A stretch of DNA of 64,000 bases from Pantoea dispersa (lineage in GTDB: Bacteria; Pseudomonadota; Gammaproteobacteria; Enterobacterales; Enterobacteriaceae): contig NZ_SCKT01000001.1 of NCBI RefSeq assembly GCF_014155765.1, positions 186,001-250,000 on the forward strand. The letters are read 5' to 3'. Each line of letters opens with the position of its first letter. The stretch's first letter is position 1. Below, piece by piece: positions 19,417 to 27,086 of this stretch. The translations under genes were made by a program, and so were the position numbers. Below the pieces are notes generated by a model. The model saw nothing but the letters and a program-made list of their open reading frames with translations, had not been told where the DNA came from and ran no database searches.

Positions 19417-19839
19417 ATGTACCATACCTCGGGACGCTCGGTTGTTGGCGTGACGCTGTTTACCCTGCTTGAGCCGTTGCCGCTGGGCTTTTTCTTTGCT
19501 GCCTGGCTGTTTGATATTATCTATCTGCAAACCTTCATCGTCATGTGGACCAAAGCCGCCAGCTGGCTGATAGCCATCGGGCTGGTGCTGGCGATTGTGC
19601 CGCGACTAATCAGCCTGATTCATTTATTCCGTGGCGCACCTGCCGCAGAGAAAACTCATTTCTGGCTGTCGCTGCTGGCGATCGTGCTGGCCATCGTCAA
19701 CGCATTCATTCACAGCCGCGATGCCTATGCGGTGGTGCCGATGGGCGTAACGCTCTCCACCCTGGTGGTGGTGGTGTTGCTGATAGCGAATCTGCAGCTG
19801 GCGCTGCGCGAGCGTCGTTTACAGGGAGGTCGCTCATGA
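19417..19839 (+). CDS. DUF2231 membrane protein, partner of sugar dehydrogenase
   Basis: The 140-residue protein has four predicted membrane helices (about 13-30, 40-57, 82-97 and 107-125) and matches the DUF2231 family pattern. I start it at 19417 (MYHTSGRSV), which has AGGGAG eight bases upstream; 17 extra codons upstream in the same frame lack a ribosome site. It overlaps the next gene by four bases (ATGA), so the two are almost certainly made together. Its role is unknown; pairing with a PQQ-type dehydrogenase suggests a quinone- or membrane-coupling function. Confidence 0.82.
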   Translation: MYHTSGRSVVGVTLFTLLEPLPLGFFFAAWLFDIIYLQTFIVMWTKAASWLIAIGLVLAIVPRLISLIHLFRGAPAAEKTHFWLSLLAIVLAIVNAFIHSRDAYAVVPMGVTLSTLVVVVLLIANLQLALRERRLQGGRS

Positions 19840-21131
19840 AATTTCGTGTAATGAGTGCGCTGGGGATTGCGGTACTGCTGAGCGCCTGCGACAGCGGATC
19901 GGACCTCGATCCGCAACGGCAAATCGGCCCTGATCCGCAGCTGCCGCAGGCTAAAAACTTCTTTATGCCGCCGATGCAGGTGCCGGAAGGCACCGCGTGG
20001 AAAGAGGGCGAGACACCAAAAGTGGCCGACGGCCTGAAGATCGAGAAAATCCCGGCCAGCCTGATGCACCCGCGCCAGCTGTATGTGCTGCCGAATGGCG
20101 ACGTGCTGGTGGCAGAAGCCAACGGGGTTAAAAACCCGGTCACGGCACCGAAAGAATTGATCATGAGCCTGGTGCAGAAATCTTCCGGCAAAGGTGGCCC
20201 GGGCGGCAACCGCATCACGCTGCTACGCAACGTTAACGGCAAGTGGGAACAGCACCGGTTTATCGAAAACCTCAATGCGCCGTTTGGCATGCAGCTGATT
20301 GGCAATACGCTGTATGTGGCTAACGCCGACAGCCTGGTGAAATTCCCTTACCAGACCGGCGAAACCGAAATCCGTACGCCGCCGGAAGAGGTGACGTCGC
20401 TGCCGGGCGGTGAGCTGAATCACCACTGGACCAAAGCGCTGCTCGCCAGTCCGGACGGCAGCAAACTGTACGTCGGTGTCGGCTCCAACAGTAACATCAC
20501 CGAGAACGGTATCGGCGCAGAGTATGGCCGCGCGGCGGTGTGGGAAGTGGACGCCGCAACCGGTGCCAGCCGCATTTATGCCAGCGGCATCCGCAATCCT
20601 ACCGGTCTGCAGTGGGAGCCGCAAAGTGGCAAGCTGTGGGCCATCGCCAACGAGCGTGACGAAATCGGGTCGGATCTGGTGCCGGATTACCTGACCTCCG
20701 TACAGGACAAAGGTTTCTACGGCTGGCCGTACAGCTACTTTGGTCAGCACGTCGACGAGCGCGCACAGCCGCAGCGGCCGGATCTGGTCGAGAAAGCCAT
20801 CAAACCGGACTATGCGCTGAGCTCACACGTGGCACCGCTCGGCCTGCTGTTCTATGGCGCGGATAATATGCCGCAGTACCGCGGCGGCGCGTTCATCAGT
20901 GAACACGGCAGCTGGAACCGCACGCCGCTCAACGGCTATAAAGTGATTTGGGTGAAATTTGAAAACGGCAAACCGGTCGGGCAACCGCAGACGGTGGTGT
21001 CAGGATTCCTCACCGACGATCAGAAGCAGGTACGCGGTTTGCCGGTAGGACTGGCGACGGATAATCAGGGCGGGGTGTTGATTGCCGACGATGCCGGCAA
21101 CGCGATCTGGCGTATCAGCGCCGCGCAGTAG
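19836..21131 (+). CDS. Sorbosone-dehydrogenase-like PQQ-dependent lipoprotein
   Basis: The 431-residue product is a beta-propeller protein of the L-sorbosone/soluble glucose dehydrogenase family. It is a lipoprotein: the lipobox LLSAC places the lipid on Cys18. Conserved blocks include LYVLPNGDVLVAEANG, YVGVGSNSNITENG and ASGIRNPTGLQWEP, which carry the family's PQQ and calcium contacts. The start at 19836 overlaps the DUF2231 stop; the 97-codon upstream extension of this frame lies inside that gene. The substrate (an aldose or sorbosone) cannot be named from sequence. The PQQ operon about 5 kb upstream would supply the cofactor. Confidence 0.85.
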   Translation: MKFRVMSALGIAVLLSACDSGSDLDPQRQIGPDPQLPQAKNFFMPPMQVPEGTAWKEGETPKVADGLKIEKIPASLMHPRQLYVLPNGDVLVAEANGVKNPVTAPKELIMSLVQKSSGKGGPGGNRITLLRNVNGKWEQHRFIENLNAPFGMQLIGNTLYVANADSLVKFPYQTGETEIRTPPEEVTSLPGGELNHHWTKALLASPDGSKLYVGVGSNSNITENGIGAEYGRAAVWEVDAATGASRIYASGIRNPTGLQWEPQSGKLWAIANERDEIGSDLVPDYLTSVQDKGFYGWPYSYFGQHVDERAQPQRPDLVEKAIKPDYALSSHVAPLGLLFYGADNMPQYRGGAFISEHGSWNRTPLNGYKVIWVKFENGKPVGQPQTVVSGFLTDDQKQVRGLPVGLATDNQGGVLIADDAGNAIWRISAAQ

Positions 21132-21145
21132 GATAATCGCAGGCA

Positions 21146-21242
21146 ATAAAAAAGGATTTGGCCAGGTCGCCAAATCCTTTTTTTATGTTCGTCACCCGGC
21201 TGGTAACCGCGCTCGGAACGGGGTGCTCAGCACTCCTCACAA
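21146..21242 (-). ncRNA. IstR-like antisense small RNA (predicted antitoxin)
   Basis: On the minus strand a sigma-70-type promoter, TTGAAA (plus 21271-21276), a 17-base spacer and TATCAT (plus 21248-21253), predicts a start near 21242. The RNA would begin GUGAGGAGUGCUGAGC and end about 95 nt later at the terminator at 21148-21183. Its first 17-19 bases are complementary, with only G-U wobbles, to 21417-21435 in the leader of the LexA-controlled toxin mRNA (the plus strand carries this as a direct repeat at 21225-21243). This is the arrangement of IstR-1 and tisAB in E. coli: constitutive, divergent antitoxin RNA pairing far upstream of the toxin start. The primary sequence was not matched to IstR. 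Confidence 0.72.
21148..21183. terminator. Bidirectional terminator (sorbosone-dehydrogenase-like gene and antisense RNA)
   Basis: AAAAAAGGATTTGG (21148-21161) pairs perfectly with CCAAATCCTTTTTT (21170-21183) around an 8-nt loop. T runs occur on both strands, so it can end the plus-strand dehydrogenase gene and the minus-strand small RNA that starts near 21242. Confidence 0.93.
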
Positions 21243-21433
21243 AAGGAATGATAAAATGTGCAGCGAAAGATTTCAAGTTTCGCTAAAATACTGTATGGTT
21301 ATACAGGTGTTGAGCGCGGCGGATGCTTATTGTTTTCTGATGACTCCAGGGGCGCGGATAGTCAAACCCCGGCAGGTTTCAGGTGGTGCTGGCCTGTGGC
21401 TTTCACAATGAGTGCCGCTCAGCGCTCCTCACA
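21225..21433 (+). repeat. 17-base direct repeat giving antisense pairing
   Basis: GCTCAGCACTCCTCACA at 21225-21241 recurs as GCTCAGCGCTCCTCACA at 21417-21433. Because the first copy is transcribed on the minus strand and the second on the plus strand, the two RNAs can form a duplex of 17 bp (19 with flanking wobble). Confidence 0.85.
21271..21308 (+). promoter_or_regulatory. LexA (SOS) box and promoter of the TisB-like toxin
   Basis: TACTGTATGGTTATACAGGT at 21289-21308 contains CTG-N10-CAG with the CTGTAT/ATACAG half-sites of a LexA operator. Candidate plus-strand elements are TTTCAA (21271-21276) and TATGGT (21294-21299) at 17-base spacing, so LexA would sit on the -10. The -35 of the divergent small RNA shares 21271-21276 but its -10 lies outside the operator. 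Confidence 0.85.
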
Positions 21434-21513
21434 GATGTGCTTAGGCGGTCGGCGGGTAGAGTCAGGGCCCCGAAAGCTGAACAGCGCGCTCCTGTCAGAG
21501 GAGAAGGAAAGTG

Positions 21514-21603
21514 ATGGAACTTGTTCGATTACTCCTGGACCTGGTCCGGGTGATCCTGCAAATCATCGTTGCCCTTTTGCAACTGACCGGTCAGGCGCAC
21601 TGA
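21514..21603 (+). CDS. TisB-like SOS-induced membrane toxin peptide
   Basis: The ORF encodes 29 residues, exactly the length of E. coli TisB. The peptide is a single amphipathic, hydrophobic helix (MELVRLLLDLVRVILQII, then VALLQLTGQAH); the segment ILQIIVALLQL aligns without gaps with ILKLIVAALQL of TisB as I remember it. Charged residues (Arg5, Asp9, Arg12) lie on one face, as expected for a peptide that inserts in the inner membrane and dissipates proton motive force. A strong GAGGAGAAGG ribosome site precedes the ATG. The LexA box lies about 205 bases upstream, leaving a long leader with the antisense target. A terminator follows 15 bases after the stop. Confidence 0.8.
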   Translation: MELVRLLLDLVRVILQIIVALLQLTGQAH

Positions 21604-21617
21604 CCGGAACTTGAAAC

Positions 21618-21646
21618 AAGGCGGAGCTCACCCCTCCGCCTTTTTT
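21618..21646 (+). terminator. Rho-independent terminator of the TisB-like gene
   Basis: AAGGCGGAG (21618-21626) pairs with CTCCGCCTT (21634-21642) and is followed by T residues to 21646. Confidence 0.92.
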
Positions 21647-21658
21647 CGTACGTCCGCG

Positions 21659-22552
21659 TCACGCGCCGGGCCGGCTTTGCTGTTGTATCGCCTGCCTGAG
21701 CGCCGCAACAAATACGCTGACGCGCGCCGGCAGGTGGCGCGTGGTGGGAAACAGCGCCCACACGCCCAGCATCTGCGGCTGCGCGTCCTCCAGCTCCAGC
21801 GCCACCAGTTCGCCGGATGCCAGCTCTTCCCGCACATCCCATTCGGATAGCTGCGCGATGCCGCTGCCGGCCACGCACAGCGCACGCACCCCTTCGACAT
21901 TGCTGCCGCTAAAGCGGCCGTCAACACTCAGGCTGGAGAGATGACCGTCCACCATAAAACTCCACTGCACCACATTCGACAGGCGCAGACAGTGGTGTTG
22001 ATGCAGATCCGCCAGATGACGCGGCGTGCCGAAGCGTTGCAGATAGCCCGGAGCCGCACACAGCCGGCGCGGGTTATCGGCCAGGCGGTGTGCCACCAGG
22101 CGGGAATCGCGCAGCGGGGCAATGCGAATCGCGACATCAAAGCCCAGCCCGACAATGTCCGTGACATCGTCGCTGAGCTGAAACTCAACGCGCAGACCGG
22201 GGTTTTGCTCCATCAGTGACGGCAGCAGCGGAATGATGGTGCGGCGGCCAAACCCCGTGGGCGCGGTGATGCGCAGCTGGCCGGTGGCGCCCTGTTTATC
22301 GGGCGCGAACAGGTTGCGTGCGCTCTGTTCGGTCTCGGCCAGCGTTCTGGCATAGGGAAGAAACTCTTCGCCTTCATCGGTAAGGGCAATGGCGCGCGTG
22401 GTGCGATGCAGCAGCCGTACGCCGAGATCTTCCTCCAGTGAGGCCAGCCGGCGCGACACGGTCATAGTGGTGGTGCCGAGCCGCCGCGCCGCCTGCGTCA
22501 GACTGCGGGTTTGTGACACCATCAGAAAAACATCAATATCCCGGGAATTCAT
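21659..22552 (-). CDS. LysR-family transcriptional regulator
   Basis: The 297-residue protein has the N-terminal winged-helix HTH of LysR regulators (residues 3-60, with SLTQAARRLGTTTMTVSRRL) and the C-terminal co-inducer domain from about 90. It belongs to the DmlR/AaeR-like subgroup by its GQLRITAPTGFGRR stretch. It is transcribed away from the flavin-dependent alkene reductase gene, with 102 bases between the two starts; control of that gene is the natural inference. The effector is unknown. Confidence 0.92.
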   Translation of the reverse strand: MNSRDIDVFLMVSQTRSLTQAARRLGTTTMTVSRRLASLEEDLGVRLLHRTTRAIALTDEGEEFLPYARTLAETEQSARNLFAPDKQGATGQLRITAPTGFGRRTIIPLLPSLMEQNPGLRVEFQLSDDVTDIVGLGFDVAIRIAPLRDSRLVAHRLADNPRRLCAAPGYLQRFGTPRHLADLHQHHCLRLSNVVQWSFMVDGHLSSLSVDGRFSGSNVEGVRALCVAGSGIAQLSEWDVREELASGELVALELEDAQPQMLGVWALFPTTRHLPARVSVFVAALRQAIQQQSRPGA

Positions 22553-22654
22553 TGTAACGGTTTCCGTTAAGCAGACGTATCATAATCGGTCATTTTTGCC
22601 ACAATGGCGACTCACTATAATGGCTCCTGATGATAATTTATTTCAGAGCGCCAA

Positions 22655-23749
22655 ATGTCCGACAATCACCTGTTTCAGAGCAGTACGCTTAACCACCTCG
22701 ATTTAACCAATCGCCTGATGGTGGCACCGATGACGCGCATCTCCGCCAGCGTAGACGGTGTCCCGGGCGAGCGTATGCAGCAGTACTACACGCGTTTTGC
22801 CCGCGGTGGCTTTGGCGCGATAATCACCGAAGGTCTCTACATCGATGAAGCCTGGTCACAGACTTACGCTTTTCAGGCCGGGCTGGTCAATCGCCAGCAG
22901 ATCGCCGGCTGGCGGGCCATCACCAACAGCGTGCACCAGCACGGCAGCAAAATCATTGCACAGCTGATGCACGCCGGTGCGATATCGCAGGGCAATATTT
23001 ACCGGCGCGATACGCTGGCGCCTTCGGCGATCCCGCCACGTGGCGAACAACTGCGGTTTTACCATGGCCACGGCGCTTATCCGTTGCCGCGCGCCATGAG
23101 TGATGAACAGATTGAGCAGGTGATTGACGCCTTTGCTGACAGCGCGGCGCGCGCCATTGAGGCAGCCGGTTTTGACGGCATTGAAATTCACGCGGCCAAC
23201 GGTTATCTGCTCGATCAGTTCTTTACCGATTACACCAACCAGCGCAGCGACCGCTGGGGCGGCGATATTATCGCAAGACTGACGCTGACGCGGGAGGTGA
23301 TCGCCGCGGTGCGGCAGCGCATCGGTGCCAACGTCACGCTGGGCGTGCGGATTTCTCAGGGGAAAGTGAATGATTTTACGCATAAATGGCAGGAGGGCGC
23401 TGCCGGAGCGCGCCAGGTGTTTGCGCTGCTGGCTGACTCAGGTATCGATTATCTGCACCTGACCGAGCACGATGCGTTGCAGCCGGCGTTTGCGGACGCG
23501 ACGGAGTCGTTGCTACAGCTGGCGCGCCAGGCTGCGCCACAGTTGCCGGTGGTGATCAACGGATCGCTGTCAGATGCCGAACGCGCCGGCATGGCGTTGT
23601 ATCAGGGCGCAGATTATGTGGCGCTGGGCAAAAGCGCGCTAGCCAATCCGGACTGGCCACAGCGCGTTCGCCACGGCCAGCCGCTGCGCGCCTTCGATCA
23701 AAACCTGCTGGCACCGTCCGCGGATGTTAAAAACAGCGAGCTGGCATAA
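22655..23749 (+). CDS. Old Yellow Enzyme family NADH:flavin oxidoreductase
   Basis: The 364-residue protein is an FMN-binding TIM barrel of the OYE/NADH:flavin oxidoreductase family, which reduces activated C=C bonds. The family motif GFDGIEIHAANGYLLDQFF (about 171-189) contains the His-Ala-Ala-Asn substrate pair, and the barrel end VVINGSLSDAER and YVALGKSALANPDW bind the FMN phosphate. Length is typical for the single-domain form; no iron-sulfur domain is present. It is divergent from the LysR gene and has no other operon partner. Confidence 0.93.
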   Translation: MSDNHLFQSSTLNHLDLTNRLMVAPMTRISASVDGVPGERMQQYYTRFARGGFGAIITEGLYIDEAWSQTYAFQAGLVNRQQIAGWRAITNSVHQHGSKIIAQLMHAGAISQGNIYRRDTLAPSAIPPRGEQLRFYHGHGAYPLPRAMSDEQIEQVIDAFADSAARAIEAAGFDGIEIHAANGYLLDQFFTDYTNQRSDRWGGDIIARLTLTREVIAAVRQRIGANVTLGVRISQGKVNDFTHKWQEGAAGARQVFALLADSGIDYLHLTEHDALQPAFADATESLLQLARQAAPQLPVVINGSLSDAERAGMALYQGADYVALGKSALANPDWPQRVRHGQPLRAFDQNLLAPSADVKNSELA

Positions 23750-23760
23750 CCGCCGTTTTC

Positions 23761-23861
23761 GGTCGCCATCCATGGCGACCCTGCCACAACGGTGAAAGAC
23801 GCATGCCCGTGCACCAGCAACAATGGTGTGTGATTTTGTCGGGTGCGCATTGATGCGCACC
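23761..23861. repeat. Pair of REP-like palindromes
   Basis: Two near-perfect palindromes of the same shape lie between two convergent genes: GGTCGCCATCCATGGCGACC at 23761-23780 and GGTGCGCATTGATGCGCACC at 23842-23861. Each has 9-bp arms around two bases and neither is followed by a T run. They look like extragenic palindromes rather than simple terminators. Confidence 0.65.
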
Positions 23862-23889
23862 TGGATAAACCCAACACTACCCAGCCCGC

Positions 23890-24792
23890 TTAACGTTTAA
23901 ACGCCCAGCTCAGCTTACCGTTATCGGCGCTTAACTTGTTCAGCGCCTTCTGGTTCACCGCGTCTCTGGCACCGAGCGCCTGCGCCGTCAGCGGACCGCT
24001 ATCACTCTGCGCAATCACCGTATCCTTCGGCACGCTCACCATCTTCTCCGCCACCTTTTTCACTGCTGCGGCGTAGCCGTCGCGATCGCGCAGGTTGAAC
24101 GCTTTCAGCGGCAGTTCCCGGCTCAGCCACTGTCCCCAGAAGAACTCCAGGAACGGCGGCGGGTTGCCTGGCTTATCGAAGCCGATATCGCGCACAAAAT
24201 AGATCAGCGAACGATACTCATCATCCTGCATATGCTGGCGACCCAGCTCCTGCGGCAGTGCTTCGGGGGCGATCTTACCGTTTGGCGTCTCCAGCCACAC
24301 CAGATGTGCCGACGCCATTTTCTGCCAGAAAGCAGCCTGGCTTTTCAGCGGGCGGAAATCATCGGTAATGCGCACCTGCACCGGCGTTGACAGGCCGGCT
24401 ATGTCAGCAAAGTTGCTGAACGTATGGTGGCCATCAGTCAGGTACAGTTGATTATCCGGGCCGATCACCGCGGTTTTCATCGGGCCGGGTTCGCTGCCGA
24501 CCGGCGCCTTACAGCTGAAACTGGCCGGATCGCGCAGGGTGGAGCGCGGCGTGAAACTTTTCACCCCTTTTTGTCCCATACTTTCGCAATAGTCATCGAA
24601 CAGCTTTTCCGGATCGGCCTGATAACGATGCTGCTTGTAATCCAGCTGGCGATAACCAATGGCGGCCTGAGTGGGATGCAGCTGCGCCAGTTCGACCTGC
24701 ACAATTTCTCCGGCTTTGATGTCGGGCGGCAGGGCGGCAAAGGCGGGGGCGGTACTGAATAGCAAGGCTAATAACGGCAGGGACGCTTTCAT
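23890..24792 (-). CDS. Secreted ParB/sulfiredoxin-like protein
   Basis: The 300-residue precursor starts at 24792 (MKASLPLLALLFSTAPAFA) after AGGAG and has a clear signal peptide. The mature protein matches the ParB-like nuclease/sulfiredoxin family (ParB-like_2): VELAQLHPTQAAIGYRQL near the N-terminus and YLTDGHHTFSNF in the middle. It lacks a DNA-binding domain, so a role in chromosome partition is unlikely despite the family name; a periplasmic function is implied by the signal peptide. No operon partners are evident. Confidence 0.82.
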   Translation of the reverse strand: MKASLPLLALLFSTAPAFAALPPDIKAGEIVQVELAQLHPTQAAIGYRQLDYKQHRYQADPEKLFDDYCESMGQKGVKSFTPRSTLRDPASFSCKAPVGSEPGPMKTAVIGPDNQLYLTDGHHTFSNFADIAGLSTPVQVRITDDFRPLKSQAAFWQKMASAHLVWLETPNGKIAPEALPQELGRQHMQDDEYRSLIYFVRDIGFDKPGNPPPFLEFFWGQWLSRELPLKAFNLRDRDGYAAAVKKVAEKMVSVPKDTVIAQSDSGPLTAQALGARDAVNQKALNKLSADNGKLSWAFKR

Positions 24793-24929
24793 TCCATTTT
24801 CTCCTGAAGATCTCCCGGTGGAGCAACACGATAGCATTCCTGTCATCTTCCCGCTCTAGTGTTGTGGCTCGCGGTTGCGTTGAGGCAACCACTCATCCAG
24901 ACATCTGACCACAACGGAGCACCTGCTTT

Positions 24930-25562
24930 ATGATTTCTGCCACACAGCATCCCGCTAAACTGCAACACACCGCGATCGATCCCAGCGTCCGTCTGCGCGA
25001 CACGCAGATTGGCCAGCAGTGTGAAATTCTGGCGCACAGTTATCTGGAATACAGCGAACTGGGTGATTTTTCCTACCTTGGGGAACACTGCTGCGTGGCG
25101 GATGCGCAGATTGGCCGCTTCACGGCCATCGCCAATCAGGTGCGTATCGGGGCACCGAATCATCCGATGGATCGCGCCTCACAGCATCGCTTCACCTACT
25201 GCCCGGAGTATTACGACAGCCGCGCGCAGCGCGATGCCGGTTTCTTCGCCGGACGCCGTGCCGATCGGGTGATCATTGGTCACGATGTGTGGATCGGTCA
25301 CGGCGTGATTGTCCTGCCTGGCGTGACGGTCGGTGACGGCGCCGTGCTGGCGGCCGGGGCGGTGGTGAGTAAAGATGTGCCGCCTTACACCATCGTCGGA
25401 GGTGTGCCGGCGAAACCGATTCGCGCCCGTTTCAGCGCCGATATCGCGGCGCAGCTGCAGGCGATTGCCTGGTGGAACTGGCCGCTGGAGAAGCTGATGG
25501 CGCACCTGGCGGATTTTCAGTCGCCGGATATCGCCGCCTTCTGCCAGCGGCACGGACGATAA
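24930..25562 (+). CDS. Hexapeptide-repeat acyltransferase (phosphonate-locus type)
   Basis: The 210-residue protein has a left-handed beta-helix of hexapeptide repeats (for example IGHDVWIGHGVIVLPGVTVG and GAVLAAGAVVSKDVP) with the usual inserted loop near 78-105. The catalytic-type His is in GAPNHPMD. It resembles the CatB/VatD xenobiotic acetyltransferase group and closest the hexapeptide family seen beside phosphonate genes, but no phn genes are near. The acceptor is unknown. It converges on the MFS gene with three bases between the stops. Confidence 0.82.
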   Translation: MISATQHPAKLQHTAIDPSVRLRDTQIGQQCEILAHSYLEYSELGDFSYLGEHCCVADAQIGRFTAIANQVRIGAPNHPMDRASQHRFTYCPEYYDSRAQRDAGFFAGRRADRVIIGHDVWIGHGVIVLPGVTVGDGAVLAAGAVVSKDVPPYTIVGGVPAKPIRARFSADIAAQLQAIAWWNWPLEKLMAHLADFQSPDIAAFCQRHGR

Positions 25563-25565
25563 CGC

Positions 25566-26885
25566 TTACACAGCCTGCTGCGCGGCGGCTGGCGGCGCAT
25601 CGGCTTGCAGGCGTTTCTCCGGCTGCAGCAGCGTCATGGCCAGCATGCTGCCAAAGGCGATACAGGCGGTGACGGTAAACATGGCGTTATAACCGTAGTA
25701 CTGCGCCAGCCAGCCGCACAGCATCGGTGAAATGATCGACGCGAGGTTGGCGATGGCCAGTGTCATGCCGCTGAAGGTGCCGACCGATGCCTTCGGCGTC
25801 ACGTCAATCACGACCGACCAGTAGACGTTATTCACCAGCGCATTGAGCGCGTTGCCGAGCGTCATCAGCGCGATAATGCCGGCAGCAGATCCGACCCAGG
25901 GAATGGCCATAAAGCAGCAGGCGGTGGCGCACAGCGTCACGGCGGCAAACAGGTTGCGCGCCAGCCGCAGATTGTTAAAGCGCGCCAGCAGGCGATCGGC
26001 GATGCGCCCGCCCAGCAGCACCGTCAGGCAGGCACCGCTCCACGGGATCATCGCCACATACCACAGCGAGTGCAGGTCATAGTGGAAATTATCCTGCAGA
26101 TATTTCGGCAGCCAGGTCACCAGGGTAAAGGTGATGTAGAGGAAACTGAAATAGCCCAGCGCGTTGCACACCAGCGTGCGGCTGGTGAAGAAGCGCCACC
26201 ACGGCAGCGCGCCTTCGTCCTGCGGCTGCTGGCGTTGCCCGGCAATGATCAGCTGACGCTCGACGGCATTGGCACGGGGATGCTGCTGTGGCGTATCAGT
26301 AAAGTGGCGGGCAAACAGCAGCATCGCCAGCAGTGAAAACGCGCCGAGCAGCATAAACATCATGCGCCAGTCGTTGGTGAGCAGCAGCAGTCCGACGGCA
26401 ATCGGTGCGGTCAGCAGCGAGCCCACCTGGGTGCTCAGCAGGCCAATTCCCAGCGCGAAACCGCGTTCGTTATCCGGCGCCCAGTGGGCGATGGTTTTGT
26501 TCATCAACGCGTAGGCCGGCCCTTCGCTGAAGCCAAACAGCACGCGCAGTGCAGCAAACCCCATGATCGCCGAGCCGCCAAACAGCGCCATACCCAGCTC
26601 TCCGGCCCAGGCGGTGGCGATCTCCAGCAGCGACCACAGAATGCCAGCCATCAGCCAGACCTTTTTGGTGCCCAGCCGATCGGCAAGGAAGCCGCCGCAC
26701 AGCGACCCGAACAGATAGCCAAAGCCAAAGTAGCCCAGCACGGCACCGAGCTGCACTTTACTGAAGTGAAATTCCTGCGAGATGGCGTTGGCGGCGAACG
26801 ACAGCGCACCGCGGTCGATGTAGTTAATCAGTGCGATGAGAAACAGCAGCGAGAAAATGGTGTAGCGGGTTGAGGACGCTTTCAT
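25566..26885 (-). CDS. MFS transporter, anion:cation symporter family
   Basis: The protein of 439 residues has 12 predicted membrane helices and the ACS-family signature NYIDRGALSFAANAI in helix 1, typical of carriers for sugar acids and other organic anions (ExuT/GudP/HpaX relatives). I start it at the ATG at 26885, with AGGAG seven bases upstream; the adjacent ATG at 26888 is possible, while ten codons further upstream lack a ribosome site. It is monocistronic, so the substrate cannot be inferred from neighbours. Confidence 0.9.
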   Translation of the reverse strand: MKASSTRYTIFSLLFLIALINYIDRGALSFAANAISQEFHFSKVQLGAVLGYFGFGYLFGSLCGGFLADRLGTKKVWLMAGILWSLLEIATAWAGELGMALFGGSAIMGFAALRVLFGFSEGPAYALMNKTIAHWAPDNERGFALGIGLLSTQVGSLLTAPIAVGLLLLTNDWRMMFMLLGAFSLLAMLLFARHFTDTPQQHPRANAVERQLIIAGQRQQPQDEGALPWWRFFTSRTLVCNALGYFSFLYITFTLVTWLPKYLQDNFHYDLHSLWYVAMIPWSGACLTVLLGGRIADRLLARFNNLRLARNLFAAVTLCATACCFMAIPWVGSAAGIIALMTLGNALNALVNNVYWSVVIDVTPKASVGTFSGMTLAIANLASIISPMLCGWLAQYYGYNAMFTVTACIAFGSMLAMTLLQPEKRLQADAPPAAAQQAV

Positions 26886-27049
26886 CATGCGACTCCTGAA
26901 AATGAACACAGGAATCATTAAGCAAAGGTAATGCCAGATTGCTAAGGCTGCTAACTAATTAGTGTCCGCTATGCCATAGTGCCCGCGCCGCCGCAGTGGG
27001 AACCATCGCGCTGGCTAATAAATAGTCGCTATCTGAGTGTGCTGCACCA

Positions 27050-27073
27050 AACCGATCGCCGGCACGATCGGTT
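27050..27073 (-). terminator. Hairpin after the glycosyltransferase gene
   Basis: AACCGATCG (27050-27058) and CGATCGGTT (27065-27073) form a perfect 9-bp stem. On the minus strand it is followed by only a few T residues, so terminator strength is uncertain. Confidence 0.5.
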
Positions 27074-27086
27074 ACGGTGCGCTGCA

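Noticed and set aside
19545-19835. 97-codon N-terminal extension of the sorbosone-dehydrogenase-like gene
   Set aside because: It overlaps DUF2231, and the lipoprotein signal begins at the ATG at 19836.
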